From Blastobasis lacticolella (taxonomy: Eukaryota; Arthropoda; Insecta; Lepidoptera; Blastobasidae): a stretch of DNA of 64,000 nucleotides. The translations under genes and the position numbers were made by a program. The DNA lies in contig LR990039.1 of NCBI GenBank assembly GCA_905147135.1, forward strand, positions 34,469,708 to 34,533,707, in the 5' to 3' direction. Positions 1 to 11,600 of the stretch are shown here, piece after piece (position 1 is the stretch's first letter; every line of letters begins with the position of its first letter). A model generated the notes under the pieces. The model was given only the letters and a program-made list of their open reading frames with translations, was not told the origin of the DNA and did not search any database.

Positions 1-850
1 TCATTTACTTTCCAAATATCAAATAGTTTATTTGCAAGAATACAGTAGTTGATAATACAGTTCTTAACATTAATACAGTGGTAGGTGTAGGTGTGGATAT
101 TCAACTTGCATGCAAGTGGGCAAACATTATAAATCAAACTTTAAATTCTAGGTACTCCTAAAAACTATAAAAAGAATGGTGGAGCAACCAAGCAGTCAAT
201 TTAGATTCGAATGAGTTCCCAGTCAACAACTTCAAGTCTTCAGGAAGATGATTATATAGAACTACACACTAACTGGACAATATTCCTCTTATATTTGTAA
301 GAAGTTGGCAGATATAACAACTCTGTCTTTCAGTTATCAGGGTTGGATGCAACAAAAACACAAACATCCCTGATGTACTAATAATATGTAATATAAATAA
401 TGTATTTTTTAAACAGAGGTTTGCAACTATCGTCATATTTGGCACCACAAATAGCCCGTATGCACTTTATTTGCACTTTAAAAGCTTTTTCCACGTCAAC
501 TGGGTTGCCCCGTAGACGCGTAACCGTGATAGGCTGTTAGCGCCGCCTCTTGTCTGTCTTGATCGTTTAAGAGCAAACACAAAACGGTTCAGCTTAGTAC
601 ATACTAAATCGATAAACTGTTTTCAATTTAGATGCTTGTCCACCGAGGAACTATATACCGTCAGCATTTTCCGCTATCTCATTATTTTGTCGCAACTGTA
701 TTAAAATTGGATTAGAATTCGATTTCTCTGTTTTTGTGCTTAGTTATATTTATGGTTTTCAGTTCTTCCCTGCCAAAAATATGCATTTATTTAAGAAGCG
801 ATGGCTAGTTGCAGTGAAGAGTTAAAAAACAGGAAGAAATATATTTACGA

Positions 851-1096
851 GTAGAGCTCGTCTAGTCTAAGATGACGCGCCCCACTACTTAGTTAGTTGA
901 TTTCGATGTGTGAGCGCAAATATTGATAACGACACTTCATCTGTGTGGGAGCCAATGAACGGCGCGTGCTCCGACGTTTGAATCTTACCGGCAACTAAAT
1001 GACCAATTACAACGGCATTTGTATATGTATTGCGTCCATATTTTAAACGCTTAATGCGATAGTGGGGCGCGTCATTTTAAATTAGACGAGCTCTAC
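851..1096. mobile_element. MITE with 37-bp inverted ends
   Basis: The left end begins GTAGAGCTCGTCTA and runs on to GACGCGCCCCACTA. The right end is its reverse complement with about three mismatches over some 37 bp. The interior has no coding capacity. I could not find a convincing target-site duplication, so the superfamily is open. Confidence 0.6.
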
Positions 1097-1860
1097 CTAG
1101 ATGATGATGATGACAATCCCATGATAATCACATAACGTGAAGTAGCTGTTTTCAAAGATTTGCATACATACATCTGTTTCGTAAGGGAAACACAAACACA
1201 CGAGTGGCATCCCATACAGAGGTCGTACGTAACCGGCGAGGCCGACGTGAATACCGCTCTTGCCTAACCGCTTCACCGAATAGTTTCGAAGTTCGGCCCG
1301 AAACACAGATCCGGGAAACTTCGCACTCAGCCTCCGGGCTTTTGTTGCGTTGCCTAATTATTTCCTTGAAAATATTTATATGACATAAGCGACCTTCAGC
1401 TTGCTCATCGTGTACGATACGGGTAGCATAGTCGGATGCGATCTGGCTGCCGGACTTTGTCGGATGGTTGGAGATTGTCCGATAATTAGTCGCGACCTGG
1501 GCCTGGTCCTGCTTTCGTACGCGGATCGTCATTTTGGGGTGAAACTGAAGGTATACATGAAAAACCCAAAAAAACGAACCTGTAATCATCTAGCCCACAT
1601 ACACATTTGGGAGATTGCAGCTGTAGAGGGAAGAGAGTTTTGCGGCTTATGTTTTGAGTTAACGAGAAACCCACCTTCACAGATCACGACACCCGTTGAC
1701 ATGAACCAGTTTTATATACTACTCTGTGACAGACAAACAAACAACACATATACGAACATGCACTTAAGAGGTAGAAAAAATAATAGGTAAGTATATCAAC
1801 CTTGTCGCTACCAAGCCCAAGACCGTTGAAAGTAGTTGTAATCTAAGGTTGTGGAATTAA

Positions 1861-2000
1861 CTACATGGAGAGGTTTTCCCTGGAGAGTACAACACGGAGT
1901 TCTTCAAGAAAGGGGTAAAAGGATTTTTACGGGGTCGGCAACGCGTGGGTAATGCCCCTGGTATTGCAAACGTCGATAGGCTGCGGTGACTGCTCATCAA
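1861..2000 (-). repeat. Interspersed repeat, copy of the 5740-5950 family
   Basis: Read on the minus strand this matches the repeat at 5740-5950: the shared blocks are the CACCGCAGCC part, the ACCCACGCGTTGCC part and the CCCTTTCTTGAAGAACTCC part. No coding capacity. It is a truncated copy of a repeat spread widely in moth genomes. Confidence 0.55.
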
Positions 2001-2289
2001 GTAGGCCGTATGCTTGTTTGCCACCTTAGTGGAATAAAAAATATCCTTTTCCCTAAAAGAGCAAGTTAAATTTTCGCGTTCAAACGTATCACCGCACCTT
2101 ATTTTGTTGACGTTATCTGACCCCTTTCTTTGGCGGAGTAGTCTCGTAACCAGTGGGGTGGGGTGGGGGCTGCATCCGAGCGACAGCGCCCCGCCGCCCG
2201 CATGACAGCCGCCTAAAGAAGTTTGGGCCAAAAATTGGAACTTTGGGCTATGTTTGTCATTGAAACGCTGATAAGAAGAAGAGTGCTGC

Positions 2290-2627
2290 AGATTTTAGTA
2301 TAATCTCCGCGAAGTACACTTTGCACCCGCGGAAGGGGAACGGGTCGGTTCTAACGATGCTAGGGAGTAACCTGAGAGCCGTCGGCTCCACGCGCGGGAG
2401 TCGCTGGGGGCTGCGCGCGCGCTCCCCTCTGGCCGGCGCCGGCAGGAAAGTAAAAGCAAGCGACATCGCGCCACGGGCTCACTGTCCGCCTCGAAAGTGA
2501 GCGCGCGCCACGCGTGCCGCAACCTCGGTCCCCCAGCGGAGCCCCAACCCCGTGCGTTGAACCGCGAGTGCTGTGCGCCGCCAGTGAAAGTGGTGTGACG
2601 CAAGCGTTACATTAGACCACGGCCATT
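2290..2627 (+). promoter_or_regulatory. GC-rich candidate promoter and 5' UTR of the protease
   Basis: About 300 bp stand out as GC- and CpG-rich in AT-rich surroundings and lead directly into the proposed first coding exon. An in-frame TAG lies 15 bases before the ATG at 2628, so the open frame cannot extend upstream. The transcription start was not located and no TATA box is claimed. Confidence 0.35.
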
Positions 2628-2673
2628 ATGACGGAAATCGCCCGCCTCGGGAACCATTGCTTTACCGTGATCG
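2628..2673 (+). CDS. Protease exon 1: start codon and first half of signal peptide
   Basis: It encodes [15 protein letters not shown] plus one base, then a good donor (G|GTGAGTG). The phase-1 end joins the phase-1 acceptor at 23929 to make a Gly codon and continues [10 protein letters not shown], producing a hydrophobic core of about 12 residues and a plausible signal-peptidase site near Ala/Arg-Cys. The ATG has a purine-poor but acceptable context and an in-frame stop 15 bases upstream. It depends on joining across 21 kb, so it is a prediction. Confidence 0.6.
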
Positions 2674-5600
2674 GTGAGTGCTCTAATCATACACATTACT
2701 GTAGCGCTCGATTGTGTTTTCCGCGATGCGTATGTGTTGCGTTGCCGACAATTAATGGAAATATGTTCTGAGACAATATGAGTTGGAAACAATAAGCCCT
2801 GCGACTGACGCGCCCGCGTTCGGCGCCCTCGCCTGCGCCCGCAGTTTAGAACCCGCGCGAGATACTGTCACGAGTGACATGTCACTCGCGGCGGCGGTAT
2901 CAAACGAACACATCAGCTGTTTTCTTTTCGCGAACAACGATGCGAAGTGGAGTGAAAGCGTCGTCATACTCGTGGAACAATTAGCTTAGCGGTTACATAA
3001 AAAGAGACAAAGAGCAACCGTTCGGAACGGATTTTAGCAGAGTATTTGAAGAGCGGGCGCCGGCGCCGGGCTCGGCAGCTTCGCCGTGTTTGCCGTGGAA
3101 ATGGAACTATTAAATTTTTAGCACGAACGCCTGTCGATATGAATTTGTAGTTTGTTTGCGCTCTCGATGGGAGCTTTTAAAGGTTTATTGGGAAAAATTT
3201 TGATGCTGTAAGCGCGCTACCTACATTATATTTTCCGATAGCACAGTTTTCAATTTACTTTTCCCGCTAGCGCTCCGAAAGGTCGGTTTGAAATTGCATT
3301 GTCAAATACAGAAAGCTCACTATTGCATATTCTCTGATCGACATGAATATTCATTCAATTTTACAATGCTTTAACATAGATTTTTTGCTAGATTGAAAGA
3401 AGCCTACGTCCTTACCGAGGTTTAGCTTTCTGTTTATCTCCTTCCCTGCCATATTTTATTCAAATAATAGTCAAAAGAATAGTTAGGTGTGAAAATATAA
3501 CATACAAACAGATAACGTAATTTTCTTATTTATTATAGGTATATAAAAGTACCTACCTGCCTAATTCAACCTAAAAATATTTAGAATAGTAACATTAATT
3601 CCCGATAGCACTAAACTTTAGTTGTCGCTTTAGCGAATTTAGTTTTCACTTAAGGCAAGGAGTTGGTGCAATTCCTTTTCTTGTTAGGAACATTAAAAAT
3701 CAAGTTAAGCGTCGCATAAAGATTAGTAACGTGTAATCGGGCTTAATTCTCTTACAACCCTAACCACACGGTCATGGTCAGACTAGAGATAGATTAGGTA
3801 ATTTTCAGGATAATATCTATTAACAAATACTGTATTAGGTCTACTACCTTTAAATACCTACTGTAAAAGTCAACTATTATCTACTAGCGTCCGCCACGGC
3901 TTCGTACGGGAACCATAACAAATTATACACACATATACCTTGCTCATGAATCGCTCGTGTCTATTGCTGAAAACCGCATGAAAATTCGTTCAGTAATTTT
4001 TGAGTTTATCGCTAACAAACAGACAGACAGACGCTGCGTGAAACTTTGTTTTATAATAATATTGATCTATTAGACATGTCAATCATTGTTAATCACTACA
4101 TAATATATGTGATTATCACCATGTCAAACAAATCTCTAAATGTCAAATAATATCTTATTAATGTAGTAGGTATGTAAAGGCGTTTTAGCTTTTACATACC
4201 TACTACATTAATATTTTTCATTAATTACTGCGGCAACTGGACTTCTACGCGCCATATAAATATGCGCTAATGTACTAATGATCGATTTACATCTCGTCTG
4301 GTACACTCCAATTGCATCTCAGCTCACTGTGCAGAAAATCAATCAGTCCTTTTGTACACGTCAACGGACTACGGTCGATTCCTTTGCAGTTTGATGCAAT
4401 CCACCTCCCTTTGATGTGGTTCCTTTGATGCGACAGCACAGGACAGGCCTTTGTGTCTAGCAGAGATTTCATTCCATGTATCGCATATTTGCATAACATA
4501 TAAAATGTAACATGCTGTATGCTATGTGTTGATATACCGATGTCGTTTTCTTTTTTGTTTATGTTGTGTTGTGGCAGTTCCAGTTATAGTAAATGAGTTA
4601 TTTATTTGTTTATTTGCAAGCAAAGTAGTACCGATCAACTAATTAACTCGCTAACATTGGACATGGACTCAAGGGGCAAAATGTATCCCACACTTACTAC
4701 CTATTGCAAAGAAATGTATTTTACTTACGACCCCCTACAAAAAAGAGTTTGGTGTTATAAGTTTACTCGTGTATCTATGGCTCTGTCTGCGGCGTCGTAC
4801 CTCTCGAACGGATAAACCGAGATTTGGATGCGGTTTTCTCTGTTTAAAAGGTAGTTTAATCGAAATTATTTTTAGCTTTGTTTGATTAATAACTTCATTT
4901 ATTTAACAACTTATTGTACACAAGAAAATTAAAGAGATAGTACCAATTATATATTAGACAACAGGCACTACTTATCTCTAAAAAGATATCTCTTCCAGCA
5001 GGCCTACAAATCGAGATATGAGATCAATATACGCAGATACGACGCGCACAATAATTGTATACTATAACTAAATACATACATAATATTCTAAACATACTAA
5101 TAGGTATATATGAATAAAATAAACATATACTATATTAAAGCACACTGAGAAAGATAGTGATCTTTTACACGCTTTTTAAAGATATGCATAGAATGAACTT
5201 TGGTTCTGAAGTTTAGAAAACATTAATGTACTTGTAAACTCGATCAGGAGCTATCCGATTTTTTCTGTCAGTTGGTATTTTATAGATATGCCTCCACAAC
5301 AGGCACTTTGGTAGTCCAATTAGTGTCTTACCTGTGCGGCTTAATGTTTAAGGACAGCGAGCGTGCTAGTTCGGTAGCAGGTGGGCTGTTTATACCGCGA
5401 CTTGTAACTGTAAGGTTCACCTGTGCAGTTTTATTGGTATCGTTCACACGTAACCCTGATTAGTGAGCCGACTACCGTTTGGTAGCTGGTCGGTAAGCTA
5501 CGCTATGTGTAATCATAAAGCTCTCGCCGATAGCTAAGGCGTAGCAATTTTAGCATTATTTGCGGTCACTGTTGACCACTGTTCCTAGTGTTTAGGGCGC

Positions 5601-8600
5601 TGCGTCTTGTTAATATAAACCGTGAGTTCCCCTAGCTAAACTATAGCGATTTCGTCAATAAATATGTATCATTGGCAACCAAAAATATTGAGAGAATTGT
5701 TCTAACTAAAATCAAAACAACAAATGTTACGATTTTTTTTGTTCTTTAACGTGGCAAACAAGCTTACGGGCCGCCTGATGATAACCAGTCACCGCAGCCT
5801 ATGGACGTTTTCAATACGAGGGCATCACCCACGCGTTGCCGGCGCCGTAAAAATCTTTTCACCCCTTTCTTGAAGAACTCCATATTTAAGGAGATATGTC
5901 CGAAGACACTCCATTATACAAGTCAATGAAAACCGAAACGTTTTTGCCACACCCATTGATATCACGATCAGGTTAGACACTTTTTCGTTAGTAGTGGAAA
6001 CTGATCGCTTGATCAGATTCTACGAACGCCCAGAACATAGAGTAACTCACTATCTAGGTGGGTATTTGTAGTTGTGAAACTCTATCATAATCAGATTAGG
6101 TCCTTAAGCTCCAAACCTTTAAATATCTATGAAATGGTCTGCCTATGGACCCTAACTGTGAAAGTAATAATTGTGTCTGTATGTCACGTTTTGGCTCTAG
6201 TCTTTTTTAATTATGCTACGCAGTGACAAACGAGGATACAGCCCACCTGGTGGTAAGCGGTAACAGTCGCCCATAACATCAGCGATTGCCTAATTATATT
6301 TCCAAAATAACCAAATTCTCCCGAACCAATGCCTATTCAACTATTCAGCGAGATCATTTTATTTTTGCGGGCACAAAAGTAGTCGGATAGGCTGCTTGCT
6401 TAAATGGATCAGGCGGGCCGTCTCGATGGCCACTACTACTAAATTTTTACATTAGTTGACGGACTAATTGCTTACAGCTGCCCTGTCCAGATTTCACTCA
6501 ATCGCTGAGACGCTGACAGGAGTAACGACCGAACTCTATTGGCAAATCGTATGTTTCAGTAAACAGCGCCGAGTGTCGAATAAATATGTTATTAGATGAT
6601 AATTGCGTGAGCGTGCCAGCGTGGACGCAATCATCCGTGGCACTGATATCATACAGTAGTGATTTAAGTATACCTTCACATCGTTAATTACGTAAGGCAA
6701 ATATGTATGGACTGTGATAGGAGGAATTTAATAGACGAATCCTCCGTATGATAGCTAGGACACTGCATAAAAGTAATCCAAGCTTATTCACTACTGCTGA
6801 AAGATGTACAGGAATAAGATGTAGCTTGTTTATTTTGGAAAGCCAGAAAAGTTTACTTTTCAACTTTTTCAGAAAAAAAACTAAAATGATTGTTAGATGT
6901 AATGTGTTTTACTCTGTAATATATTTTTAAATAAGTAGCTAACACTGGTCATCTTGGATATCTCGGTTGTGCTATCGCGCACGAGGCCCCGGGGTCCGCC
7001 TTAATCATATCAGGTAATTACAGTGGAGCGACTGCCATCTGACCTCCGTGACTCTGCTACCAGGGGAACCTGATCAGATTGGTCCATGATTACACATTCA
7101 GTCGCCTGAATGTGTAGGTTTCTTCACGATATTTTCCCTCACCGTAAGAGCATCGGTTAGTGTTCGACTAATGTACATAACTCAGGCGATGGGATTCGAA
7201 CCCGCTATCTCTCGCTTGCGAGTCGGATACCACCCGTCCTCACCGACGGTCTCTACTACTATACTATCGCATACCTACGAACGCGTACCATTGTAATTTG
7301 TATGCAATGCAAATATTTCGGCCGAAAATGTTAATTAACCTTCAAGCTTGCGTGGAATACTTTGCGCGATGCGTAGATGTTAGTGCCTTTATTAAATTTT
7401 AATAATTTAATTATTGGTGGAACAACTATGTACTTCATTCGTTTTAATTTTTGTAACGGATCGGCATCACGACTCCTTCATTTCGCTGAAGGAGCCATTG
7501 AGTTTTGACACCCGGTCACGAACAAGCTAAAAAGTATATCCGCAACAGTAAAAAGCATTACTTTCTATCCGTGTCACCAAAATTTCTACCAAAACGGACG
7601 TTTTACCAATAAAGTGACAAAATAGGCGTTCCCAATAAGGAGGCAAGTAACGGAACCTGTTGGCGGTATGCATATCCCTCAGTGTTATAGAAATAGAAAA
7701 CATTCATTGAAACGACGAAAACACCACAATAGCTGGAAAGGCACAGAAGACAGCATCCCAACCCGGTCCCAACGGTCCATGCGTCTCCGGGGTGTACGCG
7801 CACCGTCCACATAGTTAGGAACATGGCTCATACTATAGCCTCATTTTATACTGGTAGTGGTTAAGTTGGTGTACGGCCCTCTGTACCCACACAGGTATCT
7901 ATTAGGTACATAAACATGCACATACAAAAAAAAACTTAACCTACAGATAAACTACAGCGCCGTTGCATAAGGTCGGTCAAGTTTCGGCTTCGTATTTACT
8001 CACACTTGAAGCCGAAATACTCGATGTGTACTATTAACCGACATCTGTAATTTCTCTTTACGTCACGTTCATTATGAATCTTGCCTGTATCTGTAAAGGT
8101 TTAGAAGGTGCGAACGCCTTGATATCGGCCAAATCAAGAATGTCAAAGAATGCGTGATTTTTGCAGTTTGTGATTTATTTACACTGTCACTTGTAATCAA
8201 CTAACATCACGGTCAACACTGCTTTTTTTATATAATCTACTGTTTTATGAAAGTGCCCAGTTTTCCCTTTTTTCTTTTTAACTTTTTGTATTTTTGAGTG
8301 TCGATTTGTGTTTGTGTTCTAATGTGGTGCCTTGTGAATATAAGCTATCATTCATTCGTTATTCGAATACCGGACCGAAAGAGCCCGGGTCACGTAGTTG
8401 CACCTGGAGACTGTGATGGTCGATACCGATTCAATTTCGGAACGAAGCGCGCCGGAATACCGGGAAAGCTTTCAGGTGGGACACAATTTATTTATTGTTT
8501 TTGTGGTGAAAAGCTTTTACGTACCCTCTCACCGGGGAAGCGAGCAGGTTATGCGGGCCTGCCGGGCCAAAGCGGACACGTGGAACACCTGACCAACTGC

Positions 8601-11600
8601 GCAAATAAATTAATCATCTTATCGGACCCGATCACAAAAACTGGAACTATGCCGTCGATACTTTGAAATGTAATTTTGTTGCCTACAATAGCGACGCCGT
8701 CACTGGGTAAAGCGCTTATTACACATGACTGAATTCAGTAGACTAAATGATTCAGTTACTGAATTCAGTCAAATGTAATCGCATTTAGCAAGTTAGGTTC
8801 CTAAATTTAGAAGAAAGTATCGTTTTTTTAATTTAGGAGCCTAATTAGAAACGCATTTAGGAAGGTGTAATAGCATTTAGTAACTTACTTAATTCAGATA
8901 GACGTTCAGAAACTCATTTTTGCCCGGTAATTTAACTGTGTGAGTTTAATCTTGTAATATTAGACACACCATTTTGTATGTTTATTAATTAAATTAAGTA
9001 TAAAAACCATTCTATTGCCTCTTTACAGATTTCATATTACACAGAAACAGAAATATTAATCGGGAGCGTCAGAGCCCTAGTGGTTAAGGGGTTCGACTAG
9101 TAACCGTTAGGTCCCGGATTCGATTCTCAGTACAGCCATCTGCTCTTACGTGACGAGACCAGCACAATCAGGCGATTTTTTGTTTGAAAACTCTTTTAAT
9201 CAAGATTATTCCTAGCTTTATTTTAACGGTATCGGTCCAGTAGTTCATAAGATATTTGAATATGAATAGACTTAGTATTTGTTCGGCATGTGTCGGTAGT
9301 TAATGTACATCTTTGACTTGCGATATCTCGATATCTCGCAAGATATACCGGTTTCGACATTTTTGCACGTAAAGTGATGGATAGATATTAAAATTTCTTA
9401 TCGATTGGCATAAGTTTTATGAATGGCCGCAAAATCGTTATTTTTTCAAAATGGCGGAATGTAGGAGGTGATTTTCTCCATACAAAATGTTCAATGCTCA
9501 GAAGCTAGTTGCTTCTGAATTTAGTCATGTGTAAGAAGCGCATAAGCTAAGTTTGTGGCGCTGTAGTGAACCGAAGCCTCTCGGTGACACGTCGCTTAAT
9601 TAATGCTTTCACGGGCTTGACGTGGAACTTAATTGATTTAACTTACTGATGTTATATTGACGAAAGCTCGCGTCGGCGGCTTCGCTATAATGAGGTTCAG
9701 TTCAGCATGGTCCCGGGCAACTTATGGATTTTCGAGGTAAATTCATTCGGCCTACAATTTCTACCTTGGTTTCAGTAACACATTGTGCATATAATGCCAA
9801 AAATGTCCAAGCAAGTAACATTTATTGAAAGAAGATAATGAGGACTATAGGTACATATACAAACATACATACGTCAGTGCGATCTGCAAAAATTTTTGGG
9901 CCTGTAGATGTGTTATCATTCGATTTAGTTTGTCTAAATATTACGTATGTCACATTATATCAATTTTGGGTATGTATCTATTGACGAATCTATTATTCCC
10001 GCCATTCATTCCCACCACCGCAACTCCTGTGTAGCCAGTATCTACAGCGGCGACTACATACATGTAGTGCGTCTGCCCATCTCACAGTGCTCGTTTGGTT
10101 ATCGTACCAGTGCCTCAGCAGACCAACTATCTTACCCCGTACTACAGCCTTTACAAGTTTTGACCATATCAAATTATAATTTACAACGTGTATACACTTG
10201 TATACCTGCTCGTGTAATACCTAACGGTATTTTTCAAACTGAAGATAGCTGAATCTGTCGAAACACCGGGACAAAAACCAAACTGGGCATCACTACTACA
10301 AACTTTTTTCATTATCAAAGGGTGTAAAAGCCTTTCAAAAATTTTGCCTAACGATATATGCCTGTAATTTCAAGGGTTTGACAAATCCCCTGTTTTATTA
10401 TTCGGTATTGGAACCACCACGGTCTTCATTAGGTTCTTAGGTGACTACATTTAATACACAAACTGTAGAGTTTGGTTAATGTAGTATAAACACTATCACT
10501 CGCATACAATATGCTCAGCCCGGCGAGTCCCGGGGACTTTCCTCGTTTCATCTGCCGTATTAGATTCGCAACGTCTTCTGGCGAGAACTCTATTGGGTCG
10601 CCATCCAGGACAAGCGACGGGCTGTCACCAACCCCATCGCCGTCTACAGGCGGTGGGTCAATTTTAAAATTTTGTGCTACCATATTTGCAATTTCAAAGG
10701 ACGTTTGGGCCTTCCCAACACTTATTGACAGAGTAGGTTTGTACAATAGCTTTTTTGTCGAAATCCAAATTATTTTACAAAATTCTTGTTTAGTCTATGT
10801 AAAGCTAAAATGTCCATTTTAATTTTTTCTTTATTATTTTGACACCACTTTAATCGAGTTGTAAAGTTTTTACGGCTACATGTTACGGCTACGGCTACAT
10901 CCTTTCATAAATATTACCCGAATTAGGTTTCCCTTCAAACAACCAGCATTGATAGTGTAATCTAGCTACTTGATGACTTTCTCTGACGTGGTAGTTCCAA
11001 CCCGTCACCCTTTTTTGAACTATCATGAAACCACAACAAATTTTATAAAGAATTAACAGGTAGGAGTAGGAAAGATAGGTAGTGATTCCGATAGCTGATA
11101 GAGCGAATTATCAACAATGTCCATTAGCGGTAAACAATCCTCCCACAAAGTGCTTTCCAGAAGACATAATCAACAAATTCTTACAATCTGTCGCCAATTT
11201 AAAAGCACTTAGTTGTTGTTGTTTTCATAAAACTGTAAGCTCCGGCGCTAGTAGGAGTCACTTTGATAAGTTTATTACATGGAATCTTATAATATATTGC
11301 GTCTGCGAAGCTCCTCTCAAGGCTTTGTTTGTCAAGGTATTGCTATGAATATTATTAATTTATTATAAAAGCTCTTTCCAGCGGCTGAAATCCTTTTGAT
11401 AGGAATTCCTAGAAATATCTCTTTTGAAGCGACAAGGACGTTGAAGAGCATGCCATAAATTGCAGGAACTTAATTAAGTTCTAAGCTTCAAAAAGATAAA
11501 AACCTTCAGACGAAGTAAACTAATCAGGTACATATTATAGTAATATACTCATAAATAAATCTAATATATTTTACAGGATAATATGGGATGTCTCTAACAG

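Larger units (their letters stand above)
1..2289. other. Upstream region without a recognisable gene
   Basis: I see no exon-like reading frame with support here. The stretch holds a palindromic MITE (851-1096) and a copy of a common moth repeat (about 1861-2000, minus orientation). Bases 1-850 and about 1100-1860 show no structure I can name. The overlapping open frames around 1150-1790 on both strands have no family resemblance and no consistent codon pattern, so I read them as chance. Confidence 0.5.

Noticed and set aside
1152..1790. Overlapping frames on both strands near 1.2-1.8 kb
   Set aside because: Composition and products look random, no similarity recognised, and the two frames exclude one another.
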